A stretch of 64,000 nt of DNA from Mesorhizobium sp. NZP2077. GTDB taxonomy: Bacteria > Pseudomonadota > Alphaproteobacteria > Rhizobiales > Rhizobiaceae. The notes under the pieces are model-generated. The model saw only the letters and a list, made by a program, of their open reading frames with translations, did no database searches and was not told the origin of the DNA. Position 1 is the first letter of the stretch, and each line of letters starts with the position of its first letter. A program made the position numbers and the translations under genes. Of this stretch, positions 16,890 through 24,515 are shown in pieces. Location of the stretch: the NCBI RefSeq assembly GCF_013170805.1, contig NZ_CP051293.1:6392001-6456000 (forward strand), in the 5' to 3' direction.

Positions 16890-17271
16890 AGCGAATTCCC
16901 TGCTTCAAGGCTGCGAGGTCTGTCCGCACCTGGTTGACGGTTTCTACGGGCGTGATGGTCCATCCGATCAGCGCGCGCCTGGCCAAATGAAGAGATAGCA
17001 TACCTGCGCCGATCAAAACGGGGCCGGCGATCAGGCAGGCAAACATCGCGCCGACCTCGAAGTGGATCATCGCAAGGATGAGGAACTGGACCAGGGCGAA
17101 TGCCGCCAGGACAAAGAACATGGCGGCAGCCACGCCGCATGCCCCCGACGAGACGATCGTCGTGGTCTTGGCCCGCATTTCTGCTTCGAGCAGCCGAAGA
17201 TCGAGGCGCATCAGCGAAGCGAATTGGCTTACAGCTTCGCTGAGCACGCTCCCGAATGGCCGGTGATCCAT
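16870..17271 (-). CDS. phage holin-like small membrane protein (superfamily III type)
   Basis: A 133-residue protein with an amphipathic N-terminal region (FASLMRLDLRLLEAEMRAK) followed by two strong hydrophobic helices (about residues 43-70 and 75-97). This arrangement fits the holin superfamily III-like proteins of proteobacteria, which usually sit with DUF883/DUF3618 genes and are linked to envelope stress rather than phage lysis. Here the DUF3618-like gene overlaps its 3' end, supporting the assignment. No phage genes lie nearby. Confidence 0.72.
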   Translation of the reverse strand: MDHRPFGSVLSEAVSQFASLMRLDLRLLEAEMRAKTTTIVSSGACGVAAAMFFVLAAFALVQFLILAMIHFEVGAMFACLIAGPVLIGAGMLSLHLARRALIGWTITPVETVNQVRTDLAALKQGIRYGSTQQ

Positions 17272-17363
17272 CCATCATCCACGCGCGTGATCCTTCTCAG
17301 GACCGATCGGAGCTTCGCATGATCCGCGTCAACCCGACGCCGGCGAGGAGGCCGCAAGCAAAG

Positions 17364-18008
17364 CTAGAACCGGTAGGAAATTCCGAAATTCAGGGTTCCA
17401 AATCGCGGCTTGAGATCAATCGAGTTTGCTACCTCGACCTTATCAAATAGATATTCGACGTATTCCGTTTTGAACGACCATTTTGGAGCGAAGGCGTATT
17501 CAAAACCGGCTCCAAATGCACCACCGACACGCGTCTTGTTCACGGTATCCGAACCACCAAAAAACAAATCCGCTGACGTTTTGACGCGGGTCACCGCAAC
17601 ACCGGCGGTTCCGTACAGCAACAACTGGTCCGTAGCCAAGAAGCCTGCGCGCGCCCTGGCGGAGGCGACCCAATCGGCGTCGTAAGTGTACGAATTCGTC
17701 TTGCCACCGAATATCGGATCTTCTGCTGTCTTTTCGTGGAAACCGAGAACGTCGAAACTCGCCACGCCGCCGTAAACAAACTGGCCAGATTGCCAATCAT
17801 GACCGACGAAAACGCCACCTACAAAAGCGGTATCGTTGAAGTCCGAACCGCCGACGACATTGCCACCGTCAAAGCCTGGGTGCGAAAATCCAGCGCCAAT
17901 TTCGGCGCCAGCATAATAGCCCGTCCAGTTCACGCTTTCGGCGCTTGCCGGTGCGGCCAGAGCGACAAGGGCCACGGACGCGTAGAATGCCTTGATCATT
18001 GATTCCAT
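17364..18008 (-). CDS. outer membrane beta-barrel protein (Omp25/Omp31-like)
   Basis: About 214 residues from the ATG at 18008, or 211 from 17999. A Sec signal peptide (IKAFYASVALVALAAPASA) is followed by WTGYYAGAEIGAGFSH, the hallmark start of the small rhizobial porin-like barrels. Alternating strands follow, and the chain ends in LNFGISYRF with the terminal aromatic needed for barrel assembly. These proteins are abundant, eight-stranded outer membrane components. A second, distinct barrel gene is divergent from it across about 360 bases. Confidence 0.87.
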   Translation of the reverse strand: MESMIKAFYASVALVALAAPASAESVNWTGYYAGAEIGAGFSHPGFDGGNVVGGSDFNDTAFVGGVFVGHDWQSGQFVYGGVASFDVLGFHEKTAEDPIFGGKTNSYTYDADWVASARARAGFLATDQLLLYGTAGVAVTRVKTSADLFFGGSDTVNKTRVGGAFGAGFEYAFAPKWSFKTEYVEYLFDKVEVANSIDLKPRFGTLNFGISYRF

Positions 18009-18366
18009 CCCCAATAATATTGCTTTATACATAGGCCATTGAAATTGCTGTATTATTTTCGTCACAGTAGGTTTGTGTTCTTAGTGTCGCGCAAAGCTGA
18101 TTGGGACATTGGTGCGGATCCCTGCCGGCTTCATCTACGACGCTGATCTTGCCGGAGATAAGTTACCTCCCTGCCATGGGTCGCCTGGCCACCACAAAAT
18201 CTCCTCCGCATGGTCGCCTGGCGGACCAGACAGTTACCTTGTCCAGGTCGCCTTACGAAGGCATTAGAAGGCCCTGTTTTAGCTAGCCCTGTGGCCTTCC
18301 GGTTACAGACAAAAGCATCGGTGCTGCCTATCGTCGATTCAGTAGATTTGGCGGCTGGGGATTGTG
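18009..18366. other. divergent intergenic region between two OMP genes
   Basis: No gene was recognised. The stretch must contain the two outward promoters. A short word, GGTCGCCTGGC, occurs twice in direct orientation (about 18180 and 18213), with a weaker third copy near 18247; its meaning is unknown. Confidence 0.35.
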
Positions 18367-19017
18367 ATGAAGAGCTTCTTACTCGCTCCTGTTTTTGGCC
18401 TCGCACTTTGTGCGCCTGTGATGGCTGCCGATATGGTCGGGCCTGTGGAAACCCCAGAATGGACTTGGCAAGGTGCTTATGCGGGCGTCTTCGGCGCCGG
18501 CACGCTTGAGCACTACAAGATTCATGAGCCGAATATCGGAGCAAGTGCCACACACAGTGTGGGTTCGGCAACCGTCGGAGGTTTCGCCGGCTACAACTTC
18601 GAATCAGGCAAGGTCGTCTATGGCTTGGAAGGTGAGCTTGGCTATCGCTTCAAGAAGTCGAGCTTCAGCGACATCCCTGGTCCAGGCAGGCTAGATGCCT
18701 CGACCGGCCTCTTCGGCTCGCTAAAAGGGCGGGTCGGCATGGACATGGGGCGATATATGCCCTTCGTGACCGCGGGTGTCACAGCGGCCAAGTTGAAGAC
18801 CAACGCGATTGGCTTCTCGGAACAAGACGCAACCCTGGTCGGTGGCATCGTCGGCGCTGGCGTCGACGTGGCACTAACGCACAATGTCTTCCTGCGTGGC
18901 GAGTACGACTTCTCCTTCTTCGGCAAGAAGTCGCTGGAGTATTGCGGGGGCGGATGCACGCTTGAGCACACAGTTCAGACGCACGACTTCCGCGTGGGCA
19001 TCGCCATGAAATTCTAG
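18367..19017 (+). CDS. outer membrane beta-barrel protein
   Basis: A 216-residue protein with signal peptide (MKSFLLAPVFGLALCAPVMA) and a barrel opening WTWQGAYAGVFGAG. Glycine/aromatic alternating strands follow (GGFAGYNFESGKVVYGLEGE), and the chain ends in DFRVGIAMKF with C-terminal phenylalanine. A pair of cysteines in YCGGGCTLE suggests a disulfide in a late loop. The ATG at 18367 is preferred to the GTG one codon earlier. It is a distant relative of the divergent neighbour and is placed in the same Omp25-like superfamily. Confidence 0.85.
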   Translation: MKSFLLAPVFGLALCAPVMAADMVGPVETPEWTWQGAYAGVFGAGTLEHYKIHEPNIGASATHSVGSATVGGFAGYNFESGKVVYGLEGELGYRFKKSSFSDIPGPGRLDASTGLFGSLKGRVGMDMGRYMPFVTAGVTAAKLKTNAIGFSEQDATLVGGIVGAGVDVALTHNVFLRGEYDFSFFGKKSLEYCGGGCTLEHTVQTHDFRVGIAMKF

Positions 19018-19111
19018 GCTCATACGACGTTTATTCGGACGGCCTTGGGGCCTCTCGGACATGTCATATAGCCTCCAGGAATTTGCGTTAGAAGGTTGAA
19101 AGCTCTGACCG

Positions 19112-19687
19112 CTAGCTGAACCGGCGAACGAATTCTTCCGCAGGCAGGTCGAAGGCTGACTTCTCCTGCTTGATCCTCTCGATGGGCCAGTCCCACCAGC
19201 GGATCTTCTGCAAGGCCGCGATGGTATCCGCCGAGAAGCGGTACCTGACGAACCGTGCCGGGTTGCCGGCAACGATCGCATAGGGCTCCACATCCTTGGT
19301 GACGACACTGCACGCCGCAATCACAGCGCCATTGCCGATGTTAACACCCGACAGGATCGTCGCCCGCGCTCCTACCCAGACGTCGTTCCCCAAGACGATA
19401 GGGCCTTTCGTCCGAAGGTATTGCATTGTCGTCTTGGTTTTCAGGATCTGGTCCTGCAATCCAAAATTCGATGCGGTTTCCGTTGGGTGGTCGGCTTGAC
19501 AAATGAAGCGAACTTCGGCGGCAATTGCGCAGTAAGCGCCAATCCTGACCGGCGATTGCTCCGAGAGGAAGAGAAACGATCCGCTATGTACGCCATGCGA
19601 GTGCGGCCCCAGCGTAACAAAGGGAGGTAGCACGACTTTTGGCCCAAGCAGCCCGCGAGCCCGCAGCCAATCCGCCAGTCTCGACAT
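19112..19687 (-). CDS. CatB/WcaF-type hexapeptide O-acetyltransferase
   Basis: A 191-residue left-handed beta-helix transferase. Hexapeptide repeats are clear from about residue 95 (GPIVLGNDVWVGARATILSG, then VNIGNGAVIAACSVVTKDV), and the family closing motif AIVAGNPARFVRYRF is present. Such enzymes acetylate sugars of surface polysaccharides or small acceptors using acetyl-CoA. The active-site histidine is probably in QADHPTET. No glycosyltransferase is nearby, so the acceptor is unknown. The C-terminal WWDWPIERI segment is also typical of this subfamily. Confidence 0.85.
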   Translation of the reverse strand: MSRLADWLRARGLLGPKVVLPPFVTLGPHSHGVHSGSFLFLSEQSPVRIGAYCAIAAEVRFICQADHPTETASNFGLQDQILKTKTTMQYLRTKGPIVLGNDVWVGARATILSGVNIGNGAVIAACSVVTKDVEPYAIVAGNPARFVRYRFSADTIAALQKIRWWDWPIERIKQEKSAFDLPAEEFVRRFS

Positions 19688-20279
19688 GCATCCCCCTTAC
19701 GCACGTTTGGTTGCACACCCCAGCCCAAACCGGGCTGCGAAATCGTTGCCTCGCGCTTGGGACCAAATCTGCCGACGAGGGCCGCCAATGGCCTGCTAGG
19801 TTGTCGCTCAGCCATGGTCTAAGAAGTTGACGCAGGCGAGTAGCTTACCCCCGCTTTATCGACTTCAGCTTCCATTTCGTCGCTGATTACTTTTGGCCTC
19901 CCAGTGCCGATCCTGCCAGTACTCTAGCACGACTCGTTCCTTACCATCCTTGCGGGCCTGTGAGCCGTACATCCAGGCGTAAGTGATGCGCTGGCAATCA
20001 TCATGACGTAGAAGCCTGGTGGGCGAGCCAGAAAATCGGCCGCCATAAAAAGGTAGCGGTTCAGATCCTGGCCAAAGTGAAAAGGGCGATGAGTGCTGAG
20101 ATCGCTACGCAAATCGGCACTGCTGCTAGAAATCCTGCCTCCAGCAATCGAGCCTCTCTATCTCCGGACATCAGGCAGCCTCGGGTCGGTCGAAAAAGTT
20201 GAGGGTTCGCCCGCCGATAAGCGGCGAGCGAACCCTATCCGCGCAGGAAGGGACATAACTGCGCGGATCCGCTCGAGCG
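19688..20279. other. intergenic stretch with a possible decayed membrane protein
   Basis: About 590 bases without a convincing gene. A minus-strand frame at 19924-20112 contains NRYLFMAADFLARPPGFYV, a hydrophobic segment that could be a remnant, but no family was recognised and codon use is not decisive. Confidence 0.25.
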
Positions 20280-20372
20280 TCAGCCCAGAACCAGCCCCAC
20301 CATGAGAAACGCAACGGCGGCTACAAACACCGGCGCAAGCAGCCACCGGGCCTGGCTAACGCTCCTATCCAT
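20280..20372 (-). CDS. 30-residue single-helix membrane peptide
   Basis: The small frame encodes MDRSVSQARWLLAPVFVAAV followed by AFLMVGLVLG and a stop. It has a basic N-terminus and one hydrophobic helix that fills the rest of the peptide. A GGGAG ribosome-binding site lies about six bases before the ATG. No family was recognised. It is divergent from the DUF1236 gene region, in a stretch rich in small orphan genes. Size, start signal and clean topology support a real small membrane protein, but expression is unproven. Confidence 0.5.
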   Translation of the reverse strand: MDRSVSQARWLLAPVFVAAVAFLMVGLVLG

Positions 20373-20505
20373 ATGAATTCTCCCAGTTTTTCCGCGGGAC
20401 AAATCTCACAAGGCGACGATGGTTCCCGCTATCGGCGATGCTCGGACCATTGCTGCGTTTTATCAGACTTAGGTCCCAGCATGCACTCGACCGAAGTCTG
20501 ATGCC

Positions 20506-20530
20506 GGAACATTTGCAATTTCGCAAAGTT
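20506..20530 (+). promoter_or_regulatory. candidate EcfG-type promoter of the DUF1236 gene
   Basis: GGAAC is followed after 16 bases by AGTT, the same variant seen before the PNPOx-like gene. The downstream ATG is 59 bases away, a normal leader length. Confidence 0.42.
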
Positions 20531-20588
20531 AGCCTCCGGGTGCCAAGCCTACAGGCCTGCCCCGACCCCACACGAGAGGAGAATTATT

Positions 20589-20888
20589 ATGAGAATGAAC
20601 CTTTCCGCCGTCGCGGCGGCTGTTGTTCTGTTTGCAGGAATCGGCGCGGCCGCAGCCGATGACGTCATCATCCAGCCGGAGCAGGACACCGTCATCCGCG
20701 AGTATGTCAAAAAGCAGCCGCTTGCGTCGCTGAAAGTTCCCGGTGTGGAACTTAACATCGGCGCGGCCCTGCCGGATACGGTCGAGTTGCACGAAGTCCC
20801 GAACGTCAAATACCGCTACGTCGTGATCGACAACCGGACCGTCCTTGTCGATCCAACTACCCGCAAAATCGTCAAGGTCTACGATTGA
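20589..20888 (+). CDS. DUF1236-like small periplasmic protein
   Basis: A 99-residue secreted protein: signal peptide MNLSAVAAAVVLFAGIGAAA, then a short domain with VIREYVKKQPLASLKVPG, LPDTVELHEVPNVKYRYVVI and LVDPTTRKIVKVYD. The pattern is that of the DUF1236 family, common and multicopy in rhizobia and of unknown function. A GAGAGGAG ribosome-binding site precedes the ATG. A candidate stress promoter lies upstream and a GC-rich hairpin downstream, so it appears to be a one-gene unit. Confidence 0.8.
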   Translation: MRMNLSAVAAAVVLFAGIGAAAADDVIIQPEQDTVIREYVKKQPLASLKVPGVELNIGAALPDTVELHEVPNVKYRYVVIDNRTVLVDPTTRKIVKVYD

Positions 20889-20899
20889 TCACTTCATCT

Positions 20900-20932
20900 C
20901 CCAGCCCGTCGCCTCTAGGCCGCCGGGCTGGG
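20900..20932 (+). terminator. GC-rich hairpin after the DUF1236 gene
   Basis: CCCAGCCCG and CGGGCTGGG form a 9-base stem with a 15-base loop, starting 12 bases after the stop. No T-run follows, so termination is plausible but not certain. Confidence 0.45.
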
Positions 20933-20955
20933 ACGCGCCACCGGATTGCTTACCA

Positions 20956-21201
20956 ATGTTAAACCACGATAGCGCGACATCTCCAACATTGAGAAGACGA
21001 ATAGCCGACTTGGCGGCAAGGATGCGCGAGGCAAAAATCACGCATGGCGACCTACGCATTTTTCAGAAGGTCGCGGCCCTGATGGAGCGCAATAAGGGTC
21101 GCATTGATGGGGACGACTTGATTGCCGCCGCATTCCTTGCCGACGACTCGCGTGGCCGGCAAAGCTTGATCGCCCATGCCGACAATCAGCAAACTCTTTG
21201 A
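20956..21201 (+). CDS. hypothetical protein, 81 residues
   Basis: A charged, helix-rich small protein (TLRRRIADLAARMREAKITH, then DLRIFQKVAALMERNKGRI). No transmembrane segment, cysteine or known motif was found. The ribosome-binding site is weak. Codon use is similar to neighbouring real genes and the frame is not antisense to another gene, which favours it being coding. It resembles in style the orphan small proteins of Mesorhizobium accessory regions; function unknown. Confidence 0.5.
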   Translation: MLNHDSATSPTLRRRIADLAARMREAKITHGDLRIFQKVAALMERNKGRIDGDDLIAAAFLADDSRGRQSLIAHADNQQTL

Positions 21202-21225
21202 CTGCCAAGCCGAGGCGGCCGTCTG

Positions 21226-21360
21226 TCAGCGTTCCGGCTGGAGGCAGAGTGCAGCTACCAACGCGATAAGATGAGATATCAACCGCTCTTCAGGGCCGCA
21301 CTCGCTCAACAACGCGTCGAACACGTCAGGGACTTGATCAGGCTTAAGACTCAAACGCAT
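21226..21360 (-). CDS. hypothetical 44-residue protein
   Basis: This very small frame reads MRLSLKPDQVPDVFDALLSE and continues to a stop 24 codons later. It is preceded by a strong GAGGAGGTG ribosome-binding site. Two cysteines and amphipathic helices are visible. No family was recognised. The strong initiation signal is the main evidence that it is translated. Confidence 0.45.
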   Translation of the reverse strand: MRLSLKPDQVPDVFDALLSECGPEERLISHLIALVAALCLQPER

Positions 21361-21589
21361 TCTCCGGCACCTCCTCGAGAGGCTGAATTGGAGCCGGTAA
21401 AACTACGTTGAGGATTGGCGCTCCCGCGCGCTCTGTCATCGAGTGCCTCAATGAAAAGCGGCCAAGCGCGGAGTGCCGGGATCAACCAGCATTGGTTGAA
21501 TGGCTGTGGGGCTGCGCGGCGGAGCCGGCGCTGAAGAGAGAGCCTATTTAGCGAAGGCGGCGTTGGCCGGCCGCGGAGCTTTGAGATCC

Positions 21590-22252
21590 ATGATGATCAC
21601 CTCCCGGACGTCCTTCCCCGCCCTTCACGAAGCGTTCCATCGGTTCCATCGGGCATTGATGCAACTTGCGCGGAATGTCGAACCTTTCGTTAAGCCATGG
21701 CGCTCACTGTCCATTCCGTCTGGGAGCAGCCATGAATACCACGATGGATCACCTTCGGGCCGTTTCTCACAATCAGCTTTCGGTGTCTTTGAAGACTTGG
21801 CCGACCACGCTTTGGTCGGCATGACGATCGTGCTCGACGCCCGGTTTGTCTATGCCAACCAGAAATGCTGGGAGCTGTTCGGCTATTCAGAAGAAGAATT
21901 CATCCAGCTCTCCCCCTTCGACCTCGTCGTCGATACCGACAAGGAGATGGTTCGGAACCGGATGAACGAGCGCCTCCGCAGCGAGACAACTAACTCGGAA
22001 TATTCGTGTCGCGGCGTGCGGAAAGACGGCTCGATCATCGATCTGGAGGTGCGAGGAACGACAATCGCCATCGACGGCCGACCGGCCCTCGCCACCTCAT
22101 TTGTCGAGATGACCGACACGCGCCGGGCGATCCAAGAAGGTGACCACCAGCGGGCGACCCGAGACAAGGTGAAGCGCGCGCTCGAATCGGCCGGCGTCGA
22201 GTTCATCCCTGAGAATGGCGGCGGCGCTGGCGTGAGGCTGAAGAAACCATGA
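21590..22252 (+). CDS. PAS-domain protein with a C-terminal GVEFIPENGGG tail
   Basis: The coding part is clear from about 21780: one PAS domain (DHALVGMTIVLDARFVYANQ, LFGYSEEEFIQ, then a PAC-like strand ATSFVEMTDTRRA) and a C-terminal segment KVKRALESAGVEFIPENGGG. The tail is the one usually found at the end of rhizobial XRE-type regulators, but no helix-turn-helix is present. The start is uncertain. The frame is open back to 21500, whereas an ATG at 21732 in another frame has a better ribosome-binding site (GGGAG), so one base may be missing near 21780. Confidence 0.65.
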   Translation: MMITSRTSFPALHEAFHRFHRALMQLARNVEPFVKPWRSLSIPSGSSHEYHDGSPSGRFSQSAFGVFEDLADHALVGMTIVLDARFVYANQKCWELFGYSEEEFIQLSPFDLVVDTDKEMVRNRMNERLRSETTNSEYSCRGVRKDGSIIDLEVRGTTIAIDGRPALATSFVEMTDTRRAIQEGDHQRATRDKVKRALESAGVEFIPENGGGAGVRLKKP

Positions 22253-22418
22253 GACTGATCAAGTCACTGCTCCGCCTTGCGCATACATGGGCCGCAACTG
22301 GAAAAGGCGCGGCGAGGCTGAATAACGGGCTTGCGCGATCACATCATTTTTTATTGAAAGCCCGATCCCAGCGGCCTTACAACAATCAACGTGCCCATTG
22401 CTTTCTAGGGAGGCTGTG

Positions 22419-22610
22419 ATGGATAGCGTGCCCGTAAACGGCAAGGTTCACCCTTGCGTTGAAGTGGTCGAGGACTGCGGAGAATGGCTTGTCCGGGTCA
22501 CCGAGGACGATCAGGAACTTACCCGATCATTCGAGATTGAATCATTCGCACTGGCCTATGCGGAATGTCAGCGGCTGCGCCTTGGGCTTGCCGACTTCAA
22601 GCGCCGATAG
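22419..22610 (+). CDS. hypothetical 63-residue protein
   Basis: An AGGGAGG ribosome-binding site precedes the ATG at 22419. The product has a beta-rich first half (HPCVEVVEDCGEWLVRVTED) and an alpha-helical second half (FALAYAECQRLRLGLADF). It contains three cysteines and no membrane segment. Proteins of this shape are frequent rhizobial orphans, but I do not recognise a named family. Good start signal and absence of a competing frame support it. Confidence 0.6.
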   Translation: MDSVPVNGKVHPCVEVVEDCGEWLVRVTEDDQELTRSFEIESFALAYAECQRLRLGLADFKRR

Positions 22611-22642
22611 TCGCTACGCGCGTATCCCCGGTAGCATGGGCG

Positions 22643-22954
22643 ATGAAACGAAAGTCAGCGTCCTATGCCGTATACTGCCCACCAATGCTGGGTCTGCCAT
22701 ACCTGGCTGTTCTAACCGTAGACGGTATGGCAAAAGCAACCCCGTTGGCACCGCAGAGGGCGCTGCAGCCTTCATGGCCGACGCGGAACACCCCGGCAAC
22801 GTCAGGAACTGAGCCGCCTAACACCAATGGACCGACGGTCACGCAAGGCTAGTCGCGCTATGAAGACGCCGTAGCGCTCGCCAACGACAACGGCAAGCCG
22901 GAAGATCACCTAGCCGCCGTCACCGTGGCGCTGCGTGGGGCGATCGAAGGTTGA
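22643..22954 (+). pseudogene. possible decayed small gene
   Basis: The stretch begins with a frame MKRKSASYAVYCPPMLGL that soon becomes low-complexity. It ends with a different frame that reads YEDAVALANDNGKPEDHLAA to a stop at 22954 and looks like genuine coding sequence. At least one frameshift would be needed to join them. Function unknown. Confidence 0.3.
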
Positions 22955-23017
22955 GTGCTTCGCCAAAACTGATGGTTGCTTTGGCCGTCAAGCCGCCCGT
23001 AGGCGCCACACAGCCGG

Positions 23018-23181
23018 CTAGCGCTTCTCCGACTTCGGCGTGATCTCCTGGACCCGCACCTTGTCGCCGATCTCTTTCGCCACAGCGAAGGCCTTACCTT
23101 ATCCTTGGTGGTCAGCACGGTGCGCCAATGCGGCTTCTCGAACACGCTGATGATGTAGGTTGTGGCCGGCTTGTCGGTCAT
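23018..23181 (-). pseudogene. 54-residue conserved-looking small protein with one-base deletion
   Basis: The ATG at 23181 opens MTDKPATTYIISVFEKPHWR. Near 23094-23103 the frame must shift by one base (AAGGTAAGG would be AAGGGTAAGG) to read GKAFAVAKEIGDKVRVQEIT and stop at 23018. Both halves look like coherent coding sequence and the corrected length is 54 residues. An elaborate hairpin lies just upstream. The family was not recognised. Confidence 0.5.
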
Positions 23182-23203
23182 CGCTAAGTCACCGTTCCAA
23201 TAG

Positions 23204-23262
23204 AAATAGCCCGACGTGCGCCGCACAGGTCGGCGGAACCTGGGCGCACGTCGGGTCTATTT
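23204..23262. repeat. long imperfect palindrome upstream of the 23.1 kb small gene
   Basis: CCCGACGTGCGCC at 23210-23222 pairs perfectly with GGCGCACGTCGGG at 23243-23255. The flanking AAATAG and CTATTT extend the stem, and inside it CAGGT pairs with ACCTG. The whole folds into a hairpin of more than 20 base pairs placed in the leader of the minus-strand gene starting at 23181. It may be an attenuator, a transcription terminator or a mobile palindrome. Confidence 0.55.
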
Positions 23263-23395
23263 GCGGGTGGGTGTGGTTCGGGGGTTATTGGCCCGCACTG
23301 CCTAAGCTATAGGCATATTAGAGATTGCTCAACTAAGACTGAAGTCCCTACGCGCCACGCTCGAATGTCGGCTTCCAGTCGCGGTTGCGCTCCCG

Positions 23396-23641
23396 CTACT
23401 GGCCCTCATAGTCAGGAATGAAGGTGAAGAACACCGGGCGGCGATCGCGGCCGGCGGCCTTGCAATGCGAGCAGGCGAAGATCTTTACCAGGTCGTCGTG
23501 CATCGAACCATGATCGGGCCCGAGCCTGTCGATCAGCGCCTGAATGTCGAGCTTCGTCGATTTGCAGCACATCGGGTGCCCGCAGTTGACGTAGACGGTT
23601 TCGCGGGCGGCAAGGGTGTCGGCGAGAGTCTTTTGAGGCAT
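23396..23641 (-). CDS. hypothetical cysteine-rich 81-residue protein
   Basis: Two cysteine groups, VNCGHPMCCKS and FACSHCKAAGRD, are spaced like a small zinc-binding module. The rest is helical (LDIQALIDRLGPDHGSMHDD). The ATG at 23641 is preferred; an ATG at 23668 would add nine residues. It is probably a small zinc-binding cytosolic protein; no family name is recognised. Neighbours are other orphan small genes. Confidence 0.6.
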   Translation of the reverse strand: MPQKTLADTLAARETVYVNCGHPMCCKSTKLDIQALIDRLGPDHGSMHDDLVKIFACSHCKAAGRDRRPVFFTFIPDYEGQ

Positions 23642-24187
23642 GGCGATTTCATTGAAGGGTCGCCGCAACGAAGGAATATAATCCTGCCCCAGCCTCGCCT
23701 ACCACCAGCTTCAGGTTGCGTGCCGAATTTACGGATTGGTGAGCATATTAGGGCACGTTCATAAACGGACATGCCATGTAGTTCGTACATGACCAAAGGC
23801 CCCGGGGCTTCGACCCAAGCGTCGGGGCTTTCGCCTCTAGGACGGCAAGCTCGCCGGACGAAGACCCAACAACCTCAAGCCCGGCGAGCCTACAACCTGA
23901 TGAGAGTACGCGATCAGGGCCGGGATCAACCGGCACGCTGTCGATGCAAAAGCCGTGCCAGCAACGCCGTCCCCAAATGGGCCATTACCGGGGAAAACTT
24001 CCGAACAGGGTTCTGTTGCGGAGTTGCTAATATTAGGGTCGAATCAGCCGGCTTGCCCCCAACAAGCCCCAAGCCGGCTAGGCCCGGCGGTCAGTCGAAC
24101 ATACCCCAACGGACTGTCGGGCCGCCTTTGTCCGACCCGCAGTCGACGAAATATTGCGCTAAATTGTTCGCAACCAGGGGTGGGGCC
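23642..24187. other. intergenic stretch, no gene recognised
   Basis: About 540 bases with only short, low-quality frames on both strands. Codon use does not favour any of them. It may include the promoter of the small gene at 24188. Confidence 0.35.
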
Positions 24188-24364
24188 ATGATCAAACAAC
24201 AGCCAAAGCGCGAAGTCGTCGATGTTCACGAGGAAGCGGTTTTTGCCGTGGAAAACGGCATCCCGCTCGACCAGTTGAGGGATCTGATCAGGACACTTGG
24301 TAAGGATCGAGAGACAGCATTTCTACAACTGCCCGAACTGCGGCCAGAAGGTCGACCAGCGTGA
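24188..24364 (+). CDS. hypothetical 58-residue protein
   Basis: The ATG follows GGGGCC and opens MIKQQPKREVVDVHEEAVFA, then ENGIPLDQLRDLIRTLGKDR, an acidic/basic helical protein. The last fifteen codons overlap a different frame that encodes a zinc-ribbon-like peptide, so either the two genes overlap or one base is missing near 24318. Function is unknown. Confidence 0.45.
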   Translation: MIKQQPKREVVDVHEEAVFAVENGIPLDQLRDLIRTLGKDRETAFLQLPELRPEGRPA

Positions 24365-24404
24365 CCTACGCCAGGTCTTCTGGCACGAAGTACTAGGGGC
24401 ATGA
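24297..24404 (+). CDS. small zinc-ribbon-like peptide
   Basis: A short frame, too small for normal ORF calling, reads HFYNCPNCGQKVDQRDLRQV and then FWHEVLGA to a stop at 24404. The CPNCGQ knuckle is a typical zinc-ribbon half site. The only in-frame start is a TTG at 24297. It could be the C-terminus of the preceding gene displaced by a frameshift, or a separate 35-residue peptide. Confidence 0.35.
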   Translation: MVRIERQHFYNCPNCGQKVDQRDLRQVFWHEVLGA

Positions 24405-24467
24405 GCCGCTGGAGCCGGAGCCTAACGCCAGGATCCTCGAATTCCCAACGCCGCGCCCGAGCAAATG

Positions 24468-24496
24468 AAAAAGCCCGCCGGCCCGAGCCGGCGGGC
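24468..24496 (-). terminator. rho-independent terminator of the Gly-rich repeat gene
   Basis: On the minus strand GCCCGCCGGC, a four-base loop and GCCGGCGGGC make a perfect 10-base stem, followed by TTTTT. It begins 20 bases after the stop of the gene at 24516-25112. Confidence 0.88.
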
Positions 24497-24515
24497 CTTT
24501 GAGTTGGCGTATGCT

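Noticed and set aside
16870..17271. Holin-like gene as evidence of a prophage
   Set aside because: No endolysin, integrase or structural phage gene lies nearby; this holin-like family is linked to DUF3618-type envelope proteins in rhizobia.
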